From positions 1-33,444 of the forward strand of contig CAJOPF010000046.1 in assembly GCA_905236205.1 (NCBI GenBank): a stretch of DNA of 33,444 nt, written 5' to 3'. Under the pieces are notes generated by a model, which had not been told where the DNA came from, made no database searches, and was given only the letters and a program-made list of their open reading frames with translations. The DNA comes from Candidatus Gastranaerophilales bacterium. Its GTDB lineage: Bacteria > Cyanobacteriota > Vampirovibrionia > Gastranaerophilales > Gastranaerophilaceae. The stretch's first letter is position 1. Every line of letters starts with the position of its first letter. Both the position numbers and the translations under genes were made by a program. This document shows positions 1-6,217 of the stretch, one piece after another.

Positions 1-110
1 TCAATTTGTGTTCCCAAAAAGATAATTCTTTCTCTTAATAATCTTGAAAAGATATCAAAAGAACGTTCACCTCTGCTTGATTGTTCGATTACTACAGGTA
101 CGAAACTCAT
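1..110 (-). CDS. clpP: ATP-dependent Clp protease proteolytic subunit ClpP, 5' part only
   Basis: Not in the ORF track. Reverse translation gives [20 protein letters not shown] followed by [16 protein letters not shown], the N-terminus of ClpP, the serine peptidase subunit that forms the cytoplasmic ClpXP/ClpAP chamber. About 36 residues are visible, including the axial-loop region and the start of the first helix. The Ser-His-Asp triad lies outside the window. An AAAGGA Shine-Dalgarno sits upstream of the ATG. The gene follows tig on the same strand after about 52 bases, the common tig-clpP(-clpX) order, so co-transcription from the tig side is likely. The identification is firm despite the short fragment. 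Confidence 0.93.
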   Translation of the reverse strand, partial: MSFVPVVIEQSSRGERSFDIFSRLLRERIIFLGTQI

Positions 111-162
111 TTTTAATTTTCCTTTCTTATACTTATATTATATTCATTTTCAATATTTTGTC

Positions 163-1494
163 TTACTGTTTTTTAGAAGATTTTTTCTTTTCTGTTTTTG
201 GTGCTATGTAATTCATTGTGTTATTTTCAACAAGGAATTTTGTTACTTTTTCACTCAAAATTTGTTGAGAAACAGCACTTAACATTGTAGGATTCATAGC
301 AAGCTGTCTCATAACTTCTGTTTTATCCAATCCGTAAGAATTTTGCATTTCTGCAACTTTTGCCTGCATATCATCAGAATTCATATCTATTTTTTCTAGT
401 TTTGCAATTTTATCAATTACAAGAGTATTTTTAATTCTTCTCAATGCATCTTCTTGAGTTGATTTAAGAATTTCATCTTCGCCTTGTTGTTCTACGGCTT
501 GTTCGTAAGTAAAACCTTGTTGAGCAAGACGACTTTTATATTCTTCTAATAGAGTATTTTGTTCACGTTCAATCATAGAAGGTTGAATTTCAATTTCAAC
601 AGATTCAAGAATTTTGTCAAAAACTGCTAATTCTGCAGCTTTTCTATCTCTGTCTTCTTTGTCGTGTTGTAAAAAGTCTTTAATATCTTTTTCTAAAGCT
701 TCAACTGAATCAAATCCTAATTTTTTCGCAAATTCTTCATTTAATTCAGGTCTTACTTTTTGTTTAATTTCGTGAACTTTTATTTTGAATATTGCAGGAG
801 CTCCTGCCAATTTTGCTTCATGATAATTTTCAGGAAACGTAACATTTATATCAAATTCTTCGTCAACACTGTGACCGACAAGTTGTTCCGCAAACCCTGG
901 AATAAATCTTGAGTTAGCAAGATCAAGCGTATAATTTTTGCCGTCACCATGTTCAATTTTTTCACCGTCTTCAGTAAAACCTTCAAAATCAAATTTTATT
1001 AAATCGTCTTCTTTTGCAGGTCTGTCAACGACAATTTCGTAAGTTACCGCTCTGTCCAACACATTTTGCAAAGATTTTTCGTAAGCATCTTCTGGAATAA
1101 CATATTCTTCAACATCTACCGTTAAACCTTTGTAATTATTCAATTCAAATTCAGGTCTTACTTCAACTTTTGCCGTAACTTTTAAATCTTCACCGATATT
1201 AAAATCATAAGAATCAACAGTCGGTTGAGAAATCACATCCAAATCGTTTTCTTTTATAGCTTGTTGAAAAACTTTAGGTAACAAACTTTCTAACGCTTCA
1301 TATTTAATCCTTTCAGCGCCCACATGTTGTTCAACAACACTTCTTGGAGCCTTACCGCGTCTAAAACCAGGAATATTTATGTGTTGAGCTATTCTCATTG
1401 ACGCTCTGTTATATGCTTCCACAGCCTCTTTTGCAGGAAACTCAATGTTCATTTTTACCACATTGTTTTTTTCTTTTTCTAATTCAATTTTCAT
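163..1494 (-). CDS. tig: Trigger factor (ribosome-associated chaperone / PPIase)
   Basis: Trigger factor binds at the ribosome exit tunnel and folds nascent chains in the cytoplasm. The protein has the three expected parts. The N-terminal ribosome-binding domain carries the signature GFRRGKAP near residue 45. A FKBP-like PPIase domain lies at about residues 165-245 (DLIKFDFEGFTEDG, then FIPGFAEQLVG). A long helical C-terminal domain ends in a lysine-rich tail. The length (443 aa) fits the family. The track begins at GTG 1503 (MKNMKIE), but AGGGTG sits about 7 bases before the internal ATG at 1494, so I prefer that start. The gene is divergent from hydE and upstream of clpP. Very sure. Confidence 0.97.
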   Translation of the reverse strand: MKIELEKEKNNVVKMNIEFPAKEAVEAYNRASMRIAQHINIPGFRRGKAPRSVVEQHVGAERIKYEALESLLPKVFQQAIKENDLDVISQPTVDSYDFNIGEDLKVTAKVEVRPEFELNNYKGLTVDVEEYVIPEDAYEKSLQNVLDRAVTYEIVVDRPAKEDDLIKFDFEGFTEDGEKIEHGDGKNYTLDLANSRFIPGFAEQLVGHSVDEEFDINVTFPENYHEAKLAGAPAIFKIKVHEIKQKVRPELNEEFAKKLGFDSVEALEKDIKDFLQHDKEDRDRKAAELAVFDKILESVEIEIQPSMIEREQNTLLEEYKSRLAQQGFTYEQAVEQQGEDEILKSTQEDALRRIKNTLVIDKIAKLEKIDMNSDDMQAKVAEMQNSYGLDKTEVMRQLAMNPTMLSAVSQQILSEKVTKFLVENNTMNYIAPKTEKKKSSKKQ

Positions 1495-1591
1495 ATTTTT
1501 CACCCTATACTACTACTGCTTAAATTATACCAAGAAAAGATTGCTTGTAAAGTTATTAACAATCTATGGTAAAATATTTTCAGGCAAAAGC

Positions 1592-2620
1592 ATGGATAAA
1601 ATTTTAGAAAAAGCAAAAAGCACAAATAATCTTACAAAATCCGAACTTGTTCAAATTCTGCAAAACGATGAACTTAATGAGGATTTGTTTACACTTGCCG
1701 ATAAAATCAGAAAAGATAATGTCGGAGACGAGGTTCATTTAAGAGGATTGATTGAATTTTCAAATATTTGTAAATGTTCCTGCAAATACTGTGGCTTAAG
1801 AAAAGACAATGACATTCTTGAAAGATATCGTCTTACTCCTGAACAAATTATTGATTTTGCTATAAAGGCAAGTAAATACGGTTATAAAACAGTCGTTTTG
1901 CAATCAGGTGAAGACGCTTGGTTTTCCGCAGAAAAAGTGTGTGAAATAATAAGAGAAATCAAAAAATTTAACCTTGCAATAACTCTAAGTATCGGCGAAA
2001 AAACATTTGAAGAGTATAAAGCATACAAAGAAGCAGGCGCTGACAGATATCTAATCCGAATAGAAACAACAGATGAAAACTTGTATAAAAAAATGCATCC
2101 TAATATGGATTTTGAAAACAGAACAAGATGCTTAAAAGATTTGAAGAAATTAAACTACGAAGTCGGAAGCGGATGTTTGGTCGGACTTCCAAACCAAACA
2201 TTAAACTCTTTGGCAGACGACATTCTGTTTTTTAAAGAAATTGATGCCGATATGATAGGTATAGGACCGTTTATACCAAATCCGAATACACCGCTCAGTG
2301 ACGAACAAGGCGGCACATTTAAACTTGCCCTAAAAGTTATGGCAATTGTCAGAATACTAATGCCAACAATAAATATCCCCGCAACAACCGCAATGGAAAC
2401 ACTAAATCCAAACGGGCGCATTATTGCACTTCAATCAGGAGCAAATGTTGTCATGCCAAATGTTACAGAGGGTGATTACAGAAAAAAATATGAAATTTAT
2501 CCTGGGAAAATTTGCATAAATGACACACCAAATCAATGCCGAAACTGCATTGAAAGCAAAATAAAATCAATAGGCAGAACAATATCAACAAACTACGGTT
2601 TTCACATAAAAACAAAATAA
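1592..2620 (+). CDS. hydE: [FeFe]-hydrogenase maturation radical SAM enzyme HydE
   Basis: HydE is a radical SAM enzyme that, with HydF and HydG, builds the organometallic H-cluster of [FeFe] hydrogenase. The radical SAM Cys motif is C60-x3-C64-x2-C67 (CKCSCKYC). A second Cys set, C308-x7-C316-x2-C319 near the C-terminus, matches the accessory cluster site present in some HydE, such as that of Thermotoga. A TIM-barrel follows with ETTDENLYKKMHP and GPFIPNPNTPL as in HydE/BioB relatives. The track start at 1445 adds 49 hydrophobic residues that overlap tig, so ATG 1592 (342 aa, weak CAGG Shine-Dalgarno) is the better start. No hydF, hydG or hydrogenase gene is in the window. A HydE-like PylB/MqnE relative is less likely. 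Confidence 0.9.
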   Translation: MDKILEKAKSTNNLTKSELVQILQNDELNEDLFTLADKIRKDNVGDEVHLRGLIEFSNICKCSCKYCGLRKDNDILERYRLTPEQIIDFAIKASKYGYKTVVLQSGEDAWFSAEKVCEIIREIKKFNLAITLSIGEKTFEEYKAYKEAGADRYLIRIETTDENLYKKMHPNMDFENRTRCLKDLKKLNYEVGSGCLVGLPNQTLNSLADDILFFKEIDADMIGIGPFIPNPNTPLSDEQGGTFKLALKVMAIVRILMPTINIPATTAMETLNPNGRIIALQSGANVVMPNVTEGDYRKKYEIYPGKICINDTPNQCRNCIESKIKSIGRTISTNYGFHIKTK

Positions 2621-2650
2621 AAAAAAGACCGCCATAGCGGTCTTTTTTTA
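2621..2650. terminator. Bidirectional intrinsic terminator between hydE and the 104-aa gene
   Basis: The perfect stem AAAAAAGACCGC / GCGGTCTTTTTT has a CATA loop. It carries a T-run on the plus strand and, by symmetry, one on the minus strand. It lies between two convergent genes, so it can end both transcripts. Confidence 0.9.
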
Positions 2651-2662
2651 TGATAAAGAAAA

Positions 2663-2977
2663 TTACATATTTTTAACACTGGCATCAAAATCTGATGAAC
2701 AATGTTTCATTTGAGCATCAATCATTGAAAGTTGAGTTTGATATTGCAACAATTGTTGATCAAGTTTCTTTTCAAGAAGATGCAATCTTTCTTTTCTTGC
2801 TTCAAGCTGTTTCAACACAGGACTGTCTGCACTCAAATCGGTTCCGGCATTAACCAATTGAGCATTTTGAGCTGCAAGGTCAGCTTTTGCTTGAGTAACT
2901 AAATCTATTTTGTAGTTCAAATCAGATCTTTGAGACTGAAGTGTGAACATTCTTAGTGATGATGTTAATACGCCCAT
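2663..2977 (-). CDS. Small helical protein (104 aa), apparent compact relative of the MGMAASQ family
   Basis: Function unknown. The sequence is almost entirely predicted helix. The N-terminus MGVLTSSLRMFTLQSQRSDLN shares the pattern M-G-x3-S-x2-R-x3-L-x3-(K/R) with the two 440-residue proteins at 4589 and 11455. The C-terminal half is a leucine-heptad coiled coil (LKQLEARKERLHLLEKKLDQQ) ending in a phenylalanine-containing tail, again like those proteins. It could be read as the two terminal helices of that family without the large insert. An AAAGGAAAG Shine-Dalgarno precedes the ATG. It starts 21 bases after the stop of the 91-aa gene, so the two form an operon. There is no signal peptide or membrane segment. 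The gene call is solid; the family link is an inference from a short motif. Confidence 0.82.
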   Translation of the reverse strand: MGVLTSSLRMFTLQSQRSDLNYKIDLVTQAKADLAAQNAQLVNAGTDLSADSPVLKQLEARKERLHLLEKKLDQQLLQYQTQLSMIDAQMKHCSSDFDASVKNM

Positions 2978-2998
2978 AATATCTTTCCTTTTTGTTTT

Positions 2999-3274
2999 TT
3001 ACCTTGTTTGATCGAAATTTTTACCTTTTAAGAAGTTGTGTTGATTATTCTCTGCAATCAATGCTTCCATTCTGTTGAATTGGTACTTGTGGTAATTAAC
3101 CCTGTATTGAGCCATTTTCAGCTTTTTACGGATAGTTAACAAATCCTTAATACCGTTGATAATATCATTTCCCATTGCTTGAATAGGATTTTTCTTCACG
3201 AAATAGTTTCTTGTAAATGCCAAGAAGTTCATAATTCGTTTGAAGTTAGTCTGTAAAGCTTCGGCTTGGAGCAT
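2999..3274 (-). CDS. Small basic helical protein (91 aa), unknown function
   Basis: I do not recognise this protein. It begins MLQAEALQTNFKRIMNFLAF, is rich in Lys/Arg and aromatic residues, and looks like two or three amphipathic helices (IINGIKDLLTIRKKLKMAQY). There is no signal peptide. The track start at 3310 (MKSIYKVRKGG) is less good: a strong Shine-Dalgarno, AAAGGAGGG, sits 5 bases before the ATG at 3274, which starts at residue 13 of the track translation. It is co-directional with, and 21 bases upstream of, the 104-aa coiled-coil gene, and both lie downstream of the Gly-rich and 441-aa genes. A shared role with them is only an inference from context. Confidence 0.75.
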   Translation of the reverse strand: MLQAEALQTNFKRIMNFLAFTRNYFVKKNPIQAMGNDIINGIKDLLTIRKKLKMAQYRVNYHKYQFNRMEALIAENNQHNFLKGKNFDQTR

Positions 3275-3605
3275 AAGCCCTCCTTTTCTCACTTTATAGA
3301 TTGACTTCACATATATAAAAACATGTCTTTGCCTTTTTTTGCCTACATTTCAGCATGTCTGTAACATGTCTTAATCATGTGGTACAATCTATTCTGTCTC
3401 CCGTGATACTTAAAAAGACAATCTCTTTTCTCATATCTGTATATTTTATCGGCATAGATTTTTTAAACTTTAGGGGAAATGGTATTTTTTGATACAAATT
3501 GTAATAAAACTTTACAATCCACAACAAAGCCCTTATAAATACGTTATTTATAAAGACTTTGTATATTATCATTCTTAAATAAGTGCGTGTTTTCATAGAT
3601 TATAA
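3275..3605. other. 331-base spacer with repeated CATG motifs; no confident gene
   Basis: The stretch lies between the 91-aa gene and the stop of the 283-aa gene. It holds four copies of a CATGT/ACATG-type motif (about 3321-3380), described separately. The track ORF at 3375-3596 (73 aa, basic and aromatic-rich) starts 9 bases after an upstream stop but has no Shine-Dalgarno and resembles nothing I know, so it is not called. A weak plus-strand TACAAT at 3383-3388 could be a -10 box, but no gene follows it. A minus-strand promoter for the 91-aa/104-aa operon probably lies here; no clear -35/-10 pair was seen. Confidence 0.5.
3354..3388. promoter_or_regulatory. CATGT-N5-ACATG dyad plus extra half-site (candidate operator)
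   Basis: The 15-base dyad CATGTCTGTAACATG is at 3354-3368. A further CATGT follows at 3376-3380 and TACAAT at 3383-3388. The same ordered set occurs at 6098-6140. A single ACATG is also at 3321-3325. The position, just upstream of the 91-aa/104-aa operon on the minus strand, suits a regulator site. No binding protein can be named. Confidence 0.4.
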
Positions 3606-4457
3606 TTACAAGTTTTGGATTGCTTTTGAATCCGAATCCATACCTTCTTTTAGCATTTTTCTTACAATTTCACCTTGAGTATCAAGCATTTTGCAAACTG
3701 TTTCAATGTTTCTTACCTTATTTGATAGGATTGTGTCGGCATTAGACAAGATATTGGCAGAAACATTTTGATATGCTGCAAGTGCCGCAGAAGATGTACC
3801 CTGCATTAAGTTACCCATAACAATTGCAGGTAAACCGTATTCGCCCAAATAAGGAGCAGCTGCCGTCATGATACCGCCCCAACCGGAAATCAAACCGGCA
3901 AGAGGCATAACAACATTTTGCATGCCAAGTCCGTATCCGTTAGCAGTACCTACACCGTAAGCTGTTGCACTTGCAACATCAGCAATACTGCCCAAAGCAG
4001 AAGCTCCGCCCGTTACCGTACCTGAAGACTGTCCTATTCCTGATATCAAATTATTTGTTATAGAAGAAGCTCCGCCCGTAGCAAAACCGCTTAATGAAAG
4101 TCCTGCTGCGCCGCTCGGAAATCCTGAAAAACTACCTAAATTTCCGATACCAAAAGCTGAAGTTGTTCCGTTAACTTGAGCAGTTGAGCCAGTAATAGGT
4201 GACCAATAAGAAGTACCAGGGATATTGAACGAATCAGTTCCGCCCATTACACTCATAAAAGATGAAGGAGCGAATAAGCTTGCAAGTTTATACAACGCAC
4301 CGCCTGCCAATTCAAAGCCTGTGCCTGAACTTGCAGAACCTGAAACGGTTAAATCTCTTAATCGGTCGTAAGTTTCATATAATTGAACTTTTGCATCACT
4401 TGATGCAGAACCGAATTTATTTGCTATTACCAATAAACTATCGTTTTTGTATGACAT
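3606..4457 (-). CDS. Gly/Ser/Ala-rich hydrophobic protein (283 aa), unknown function
   Basis: I do not recognise a family. Residues 1-36 are a charged helix (NDSLLVIANKFG, then YETYDRLRDL). Residues 38-175 are low-complexity Gly/Ser/Ala/Thr with repeated GG, SG and FG motifs. Residues 178-235 form one or two hydrophobic stretches (VVMPLAGLISGWGGIMTAAA, then YLGEYGLPAIVMGNLM) that could enter a membrane. Residues 238-275 are an amphipathic helix (ILSNKVRNIETVCKMLDTQG). There is no classical signal peptide. The start ATG has GAGG about 9 bases upstream. It lies 131 bases downstream of the 441-aa gene, and two hairpins fill the gap. A surface, pore or extracellular structural protein is possible, but this is only composition-based inference. 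Confidence 0.75.
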   Translation of the reverse strand: MSYKNDSLLVIANKFGSASSDAKVQLYETYDRLRDLTVSGSASSGTGFELAGGALYKLASLFAPSSFMSVMGGTDSFNIPGTSYWSPITGSTAQVNGTTSAFGIGNLGSFSGFPSGAAGLSLSGFATGGASSITNNLISGIGQSSGTVTGGASALGSIADVASATAYGVGTANGYGLGMQNVVMPLAGLISGWGGIMTAAAPYLGEYGLPAIVMGNLMQGTSSAALAAYQNVSANILSNADTILSNKVRNIETVCKMLDTQGEIVRKMLKEGMDSDSKAIQNL

Positions 4458-4507
4458 AATCTCAACCTCGTGGTTTTTGGTGCGTTACCAAACTTGACTT
4501 GTATCCG

Positions 4508-4541
4508 TTGCAAGTGTGCGGCGTATTAAGCACACTTGCAA
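4508..4541 (-). promoter_or_regulatory. Perfect 12-bp stem-loop in the intercistronic gap
   Basis: TTGCAAGTGTGC and GCACACTTGCAA pair perfectly around a 10-base loop. It lies between the stop of the 441-aa gene and the start of the 283-aa gene. No T-run follows on either strand, so it looks more like an mRNA-stabilising or processing element than an intrinsic terminator. Confidence 0.6.
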
Positions 4542-4553
4542 TTTTATTAAGGA

Positions 4554-4579
4554 GCTTATTAAAGAGCCTTTTAATAAGC
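4554..4579 (-). promoter_or_regulatory. Second stem-loop directly after the 441-aa gene
   Basis: GCTTATTAAA and TTTAATAAGC pair around a 6-base loop, extended by partly complementary flanks. On the minus strand it begins about 10 bases after the 441-aa stop codon and comes before the 4508-4541 hairpin. A weak terminator or attenuator that lowers expression of the downstream genes is possible. Confidence 0.5.
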
Positions 4580-4588
4580 CCGTAATTA

Positions 4589-5914
4589 TTATTTGAATGT
4601 ACCAAAAGTACCTTCGACGTTCTTTTGAAGAACACCTTTAACAGCATCCATTTCTGTTGTAAGAGCTTTTTGCTCTGTTTCAAGCTGTTTTAATCTCAAC
4701 TCAAGTGTTCTGTCTTGTTCTTGAATCAATGATGTTTTAGCGTTGATATCAGACATTTGTTTTTCGTATTTGTTCAAATCATAATAGTACTGATTCATTG
4801 CATCATCATAACCTTTTTGGTTAGTTGTTTCTTCAGCTTTTAAGTTAAATGGTGTACTCATATTTTTTAACTTAATATTTGAATAACGTCCGGAGCCTGA
4901 TGCATCATCCATTATTGCATAATCTGTTGATGTAATGGTTTCATCCATATTAGTTGCATAATAATGTGTTAGTGAAGGTTGGAAGTCCATGTTTGAAGAA
5001 ATAGCATATTCTGTTTCTTCGTGCTTAGATTTATTCCAGCAATCATCCAGTTCAGCTTTTGTTGTATAGTATACGTTACCATTTTTTTCGTATTTGTATA
5101 CTTCACCATTTTCAAACATTTCTTGAGTGATTCCGCCTGATTTACCAAAATCATAAATAATTTGTTCAATTGCTGTTTGATCAACCAAACTTGTATTTGG
5201 ATCATCAGGTAAACATACTTTTGCTTCGGAATTACCAAGTTTGTAAGAATTAGCTTCAGCGACATCTTTCAAACCATTAAATGCTGTATCTGTTGCAGCG
5301 ATATCTGCATCCGTTTTCAAGTGAGCATAACCAAGTTTACCGCCACCTGTATCATAACTGTATAATTTATAGCCTGCTGGTAATTCCTCTATGTTATTTG
5401 CCTCACAATATTTTGCAATATCTGCTTCAGCAGTAATTTCTGTTAAAATAACAGGATCACCGTTTCCATCAGTAAATGTGTCTGTATCTTTTGTGTACGT
5501 TAAACCTTCAATTGTTGCATGAATTGTCGGATCAATTTCAGTGTGCGCAGGTACAGTAACTTTTTGTACTTGTGGATTTGAATTTGTTGATTCAATACCT
5601 TTGTAAACTGTTGTCAAAGTTTTGTACGTTACTAATTTGTTGTATTTAGAACCATCTGCTTCTTTTTTATCCACAGATTGCATATCAGTAATTGTATAAT
5701 TGTTAATACCATCACTGAATGAATATGTAAGAGTTGTGTAATCCGTAATACTTGGAACAGTAGGAACCGATAATCCTAACATTTGATTCCATAATGCTGC
5801 GGATTGGTTACCAAGAGCTGTACGTGCTTGGTTAATTTGTTGACCTTCGTATTCAACGTTGGTTTTTCTTGCGGTAAGACCTAAATATCTTGCCTGTGAT
5901 GCTGCCATGCCCAT
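4589..5914 (-). CDS. Large 'MGMAASQ' family protein with helical ends and variable middle (441 aa)
   Basis: Function unknown. Residues 1-50 (MGMAASQARYLGLTARK, then EYEGQQINQARTAL) are helical and nearly identical to the 11455 protein. The middle, about residues 55-300, is a Thr/Asp/Lys-rich beta-type region that is divergent between the two. The last 140 residues are again conserved: YYAT, SGSGRY and IKLKNM motifs, then a long coiled coil (TSLIQEQDRTLELRLKQLET) ending GTFGTFK. Helical ends around a variable core recall flagellin and hook proteins, but there is no sequence match to them. There is no signal peptide. AGGAGA lies upstream of the ATG. It is the first gene of the minus-strand cluster and divergent from the acyl-CoA synthetase. 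The gene call is certain; any structural role is inference. Confidence 0.9.
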   Translation of the reverse strand: MGMAASQARYLGLTARKTNVEYEGQQINQARTALGNQSAALWNQMLGLSVPTVPSITDYTTLTYSFSDGINNYTITDMQSVDKKEADGSKYNKLVTYKTLTTVYKGIESTNSNPQVQKVTVPAHTEIDPTIHATIEGLTYTKDTDTFTDGNGDPVILTEITAEADIAKYCEANNIEELPAGYKLYSYDTGGGKLGYAHLKTDADIAATDTAFNGLKDVAEANSYKLGNSEAKVCLPDDPNTSLVDQTAIEQIIYDFGKSGGITQEMFENGEVYKYEKNGNVYYTTKAELDDCWNKSKHEETEYAISSNMDFQPSLTHYYATNMDETITSTDYAIMDDASGSGRYSNIKLKNMSTPFNLKAEETTNQKGYDDAMNQYYYDLNKYEKQMSDINAKTSLIQEQDRTLELRLKQLETEQKALTTEMDAVKGVLQKNVEGTFGTFK

Positions 5915-5998
5915 AATGTCATCTCCTATCTTTATAAACTAATAACTTATTTTTGAGTTACTCTCTTTTTCTTATTAATGACGTTTGCCCGAAAGTCA

Positions 5999-6018
5999 AT
6001 AATAATCATGATTATTAT
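5999..6018. promoter_or_regulatory. 20-bp perfect palindrome overlapping a minus-strand -10 box
   Basis: ATAATAATCATGATTATTAT is a perfect dyad, 85 bases upstream of the 441-aa start. It overlaps a minus-strand TATAAT at 6014-6019, as an operator would. The best -35 for that -10 is poor (TGTAAA, 17-base spacer). The palindrome resembles Fur-type AT-rich operators only loosely. Confidence 0.45.
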
Positions 6019-6097
6019 ACGATATGTTTACAAATTTTTACATTAGAAAAAGACAAATTTCATACACATATATGAGCATAAAAACAAAAAAATCATT

Positions 6098-6140
6098 CAT
6101 GTATATTACATGATTTTAATTATTACATGTATAGTACAAT
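6098..6140. promoter_or_regulatory. CATGT-N5-ACATG dyad plus extra half-site, second copy
   Basis: CATGTATATTACATG is at 6098-6112, CATGT within the palindrome TACATGTA is at 6124-6131, and TACAAT is at 6135-6140. The arrangement copies the one at 3354-3388. It lies directly upstream of the -35 of the acyl-CoA synthetase promoter in a divergent intergenic region of 303 bases, so it could control either gene. Confidence 0.42.
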
Positions 6141-6169
6141 TGACATACAAACATAAACGGAAGTATAAT
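6140..6169 (+). promoter_or_regulatory. Sigma-70-type promoter for the acyl-CoA synthetase gene
   Basis: TTGACA (6140-6145) and TATAAT (6164-6169) both match consensus, with an 18-base spacer, followed by a 40-base leader and an AAGGGGAAG Shine-Dalgarno. Confidence 0.85.
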
Positions 6170-6217
6170 ATAATCAGGGAGTGTTTATTTAGGCACTAAA
6201 TATCTAAGGGGAAGAAG

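Noticed and set aside
1445-1591. 49-residue hydrophobic extension of hydE in the ORF track
   Set aside because: It overlaps the start of tig on the other strand, has phenylalanine-rich shadow composition, and HydE homology begins only after ATG 1592.
3375-3596. 73-aa minus-strand ORF
   Set aside because: No Shine-Dalgarno, no recognisable domain, composition like AT-rich non-coding sequence, and it overlaps the CATG motif region.
4969-5265. 98-aa minus-strand ORF inside the 441-aa gene
   Set aside because: Same-strand shadow in another frame of a well-supported gene.
2663-5914. Calling the cluster a type III secretion or flagellar system outright
   Set aside because: No ATPase, export-gate or basal-body gene is present and no sequence match was recognised; only general architecture is similar.
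5999-6018. Calling the palindrome a Fur box
   Set aside because: It has even symmetry and does not fit the TGATAAT-N-ATTATCA pattern well.
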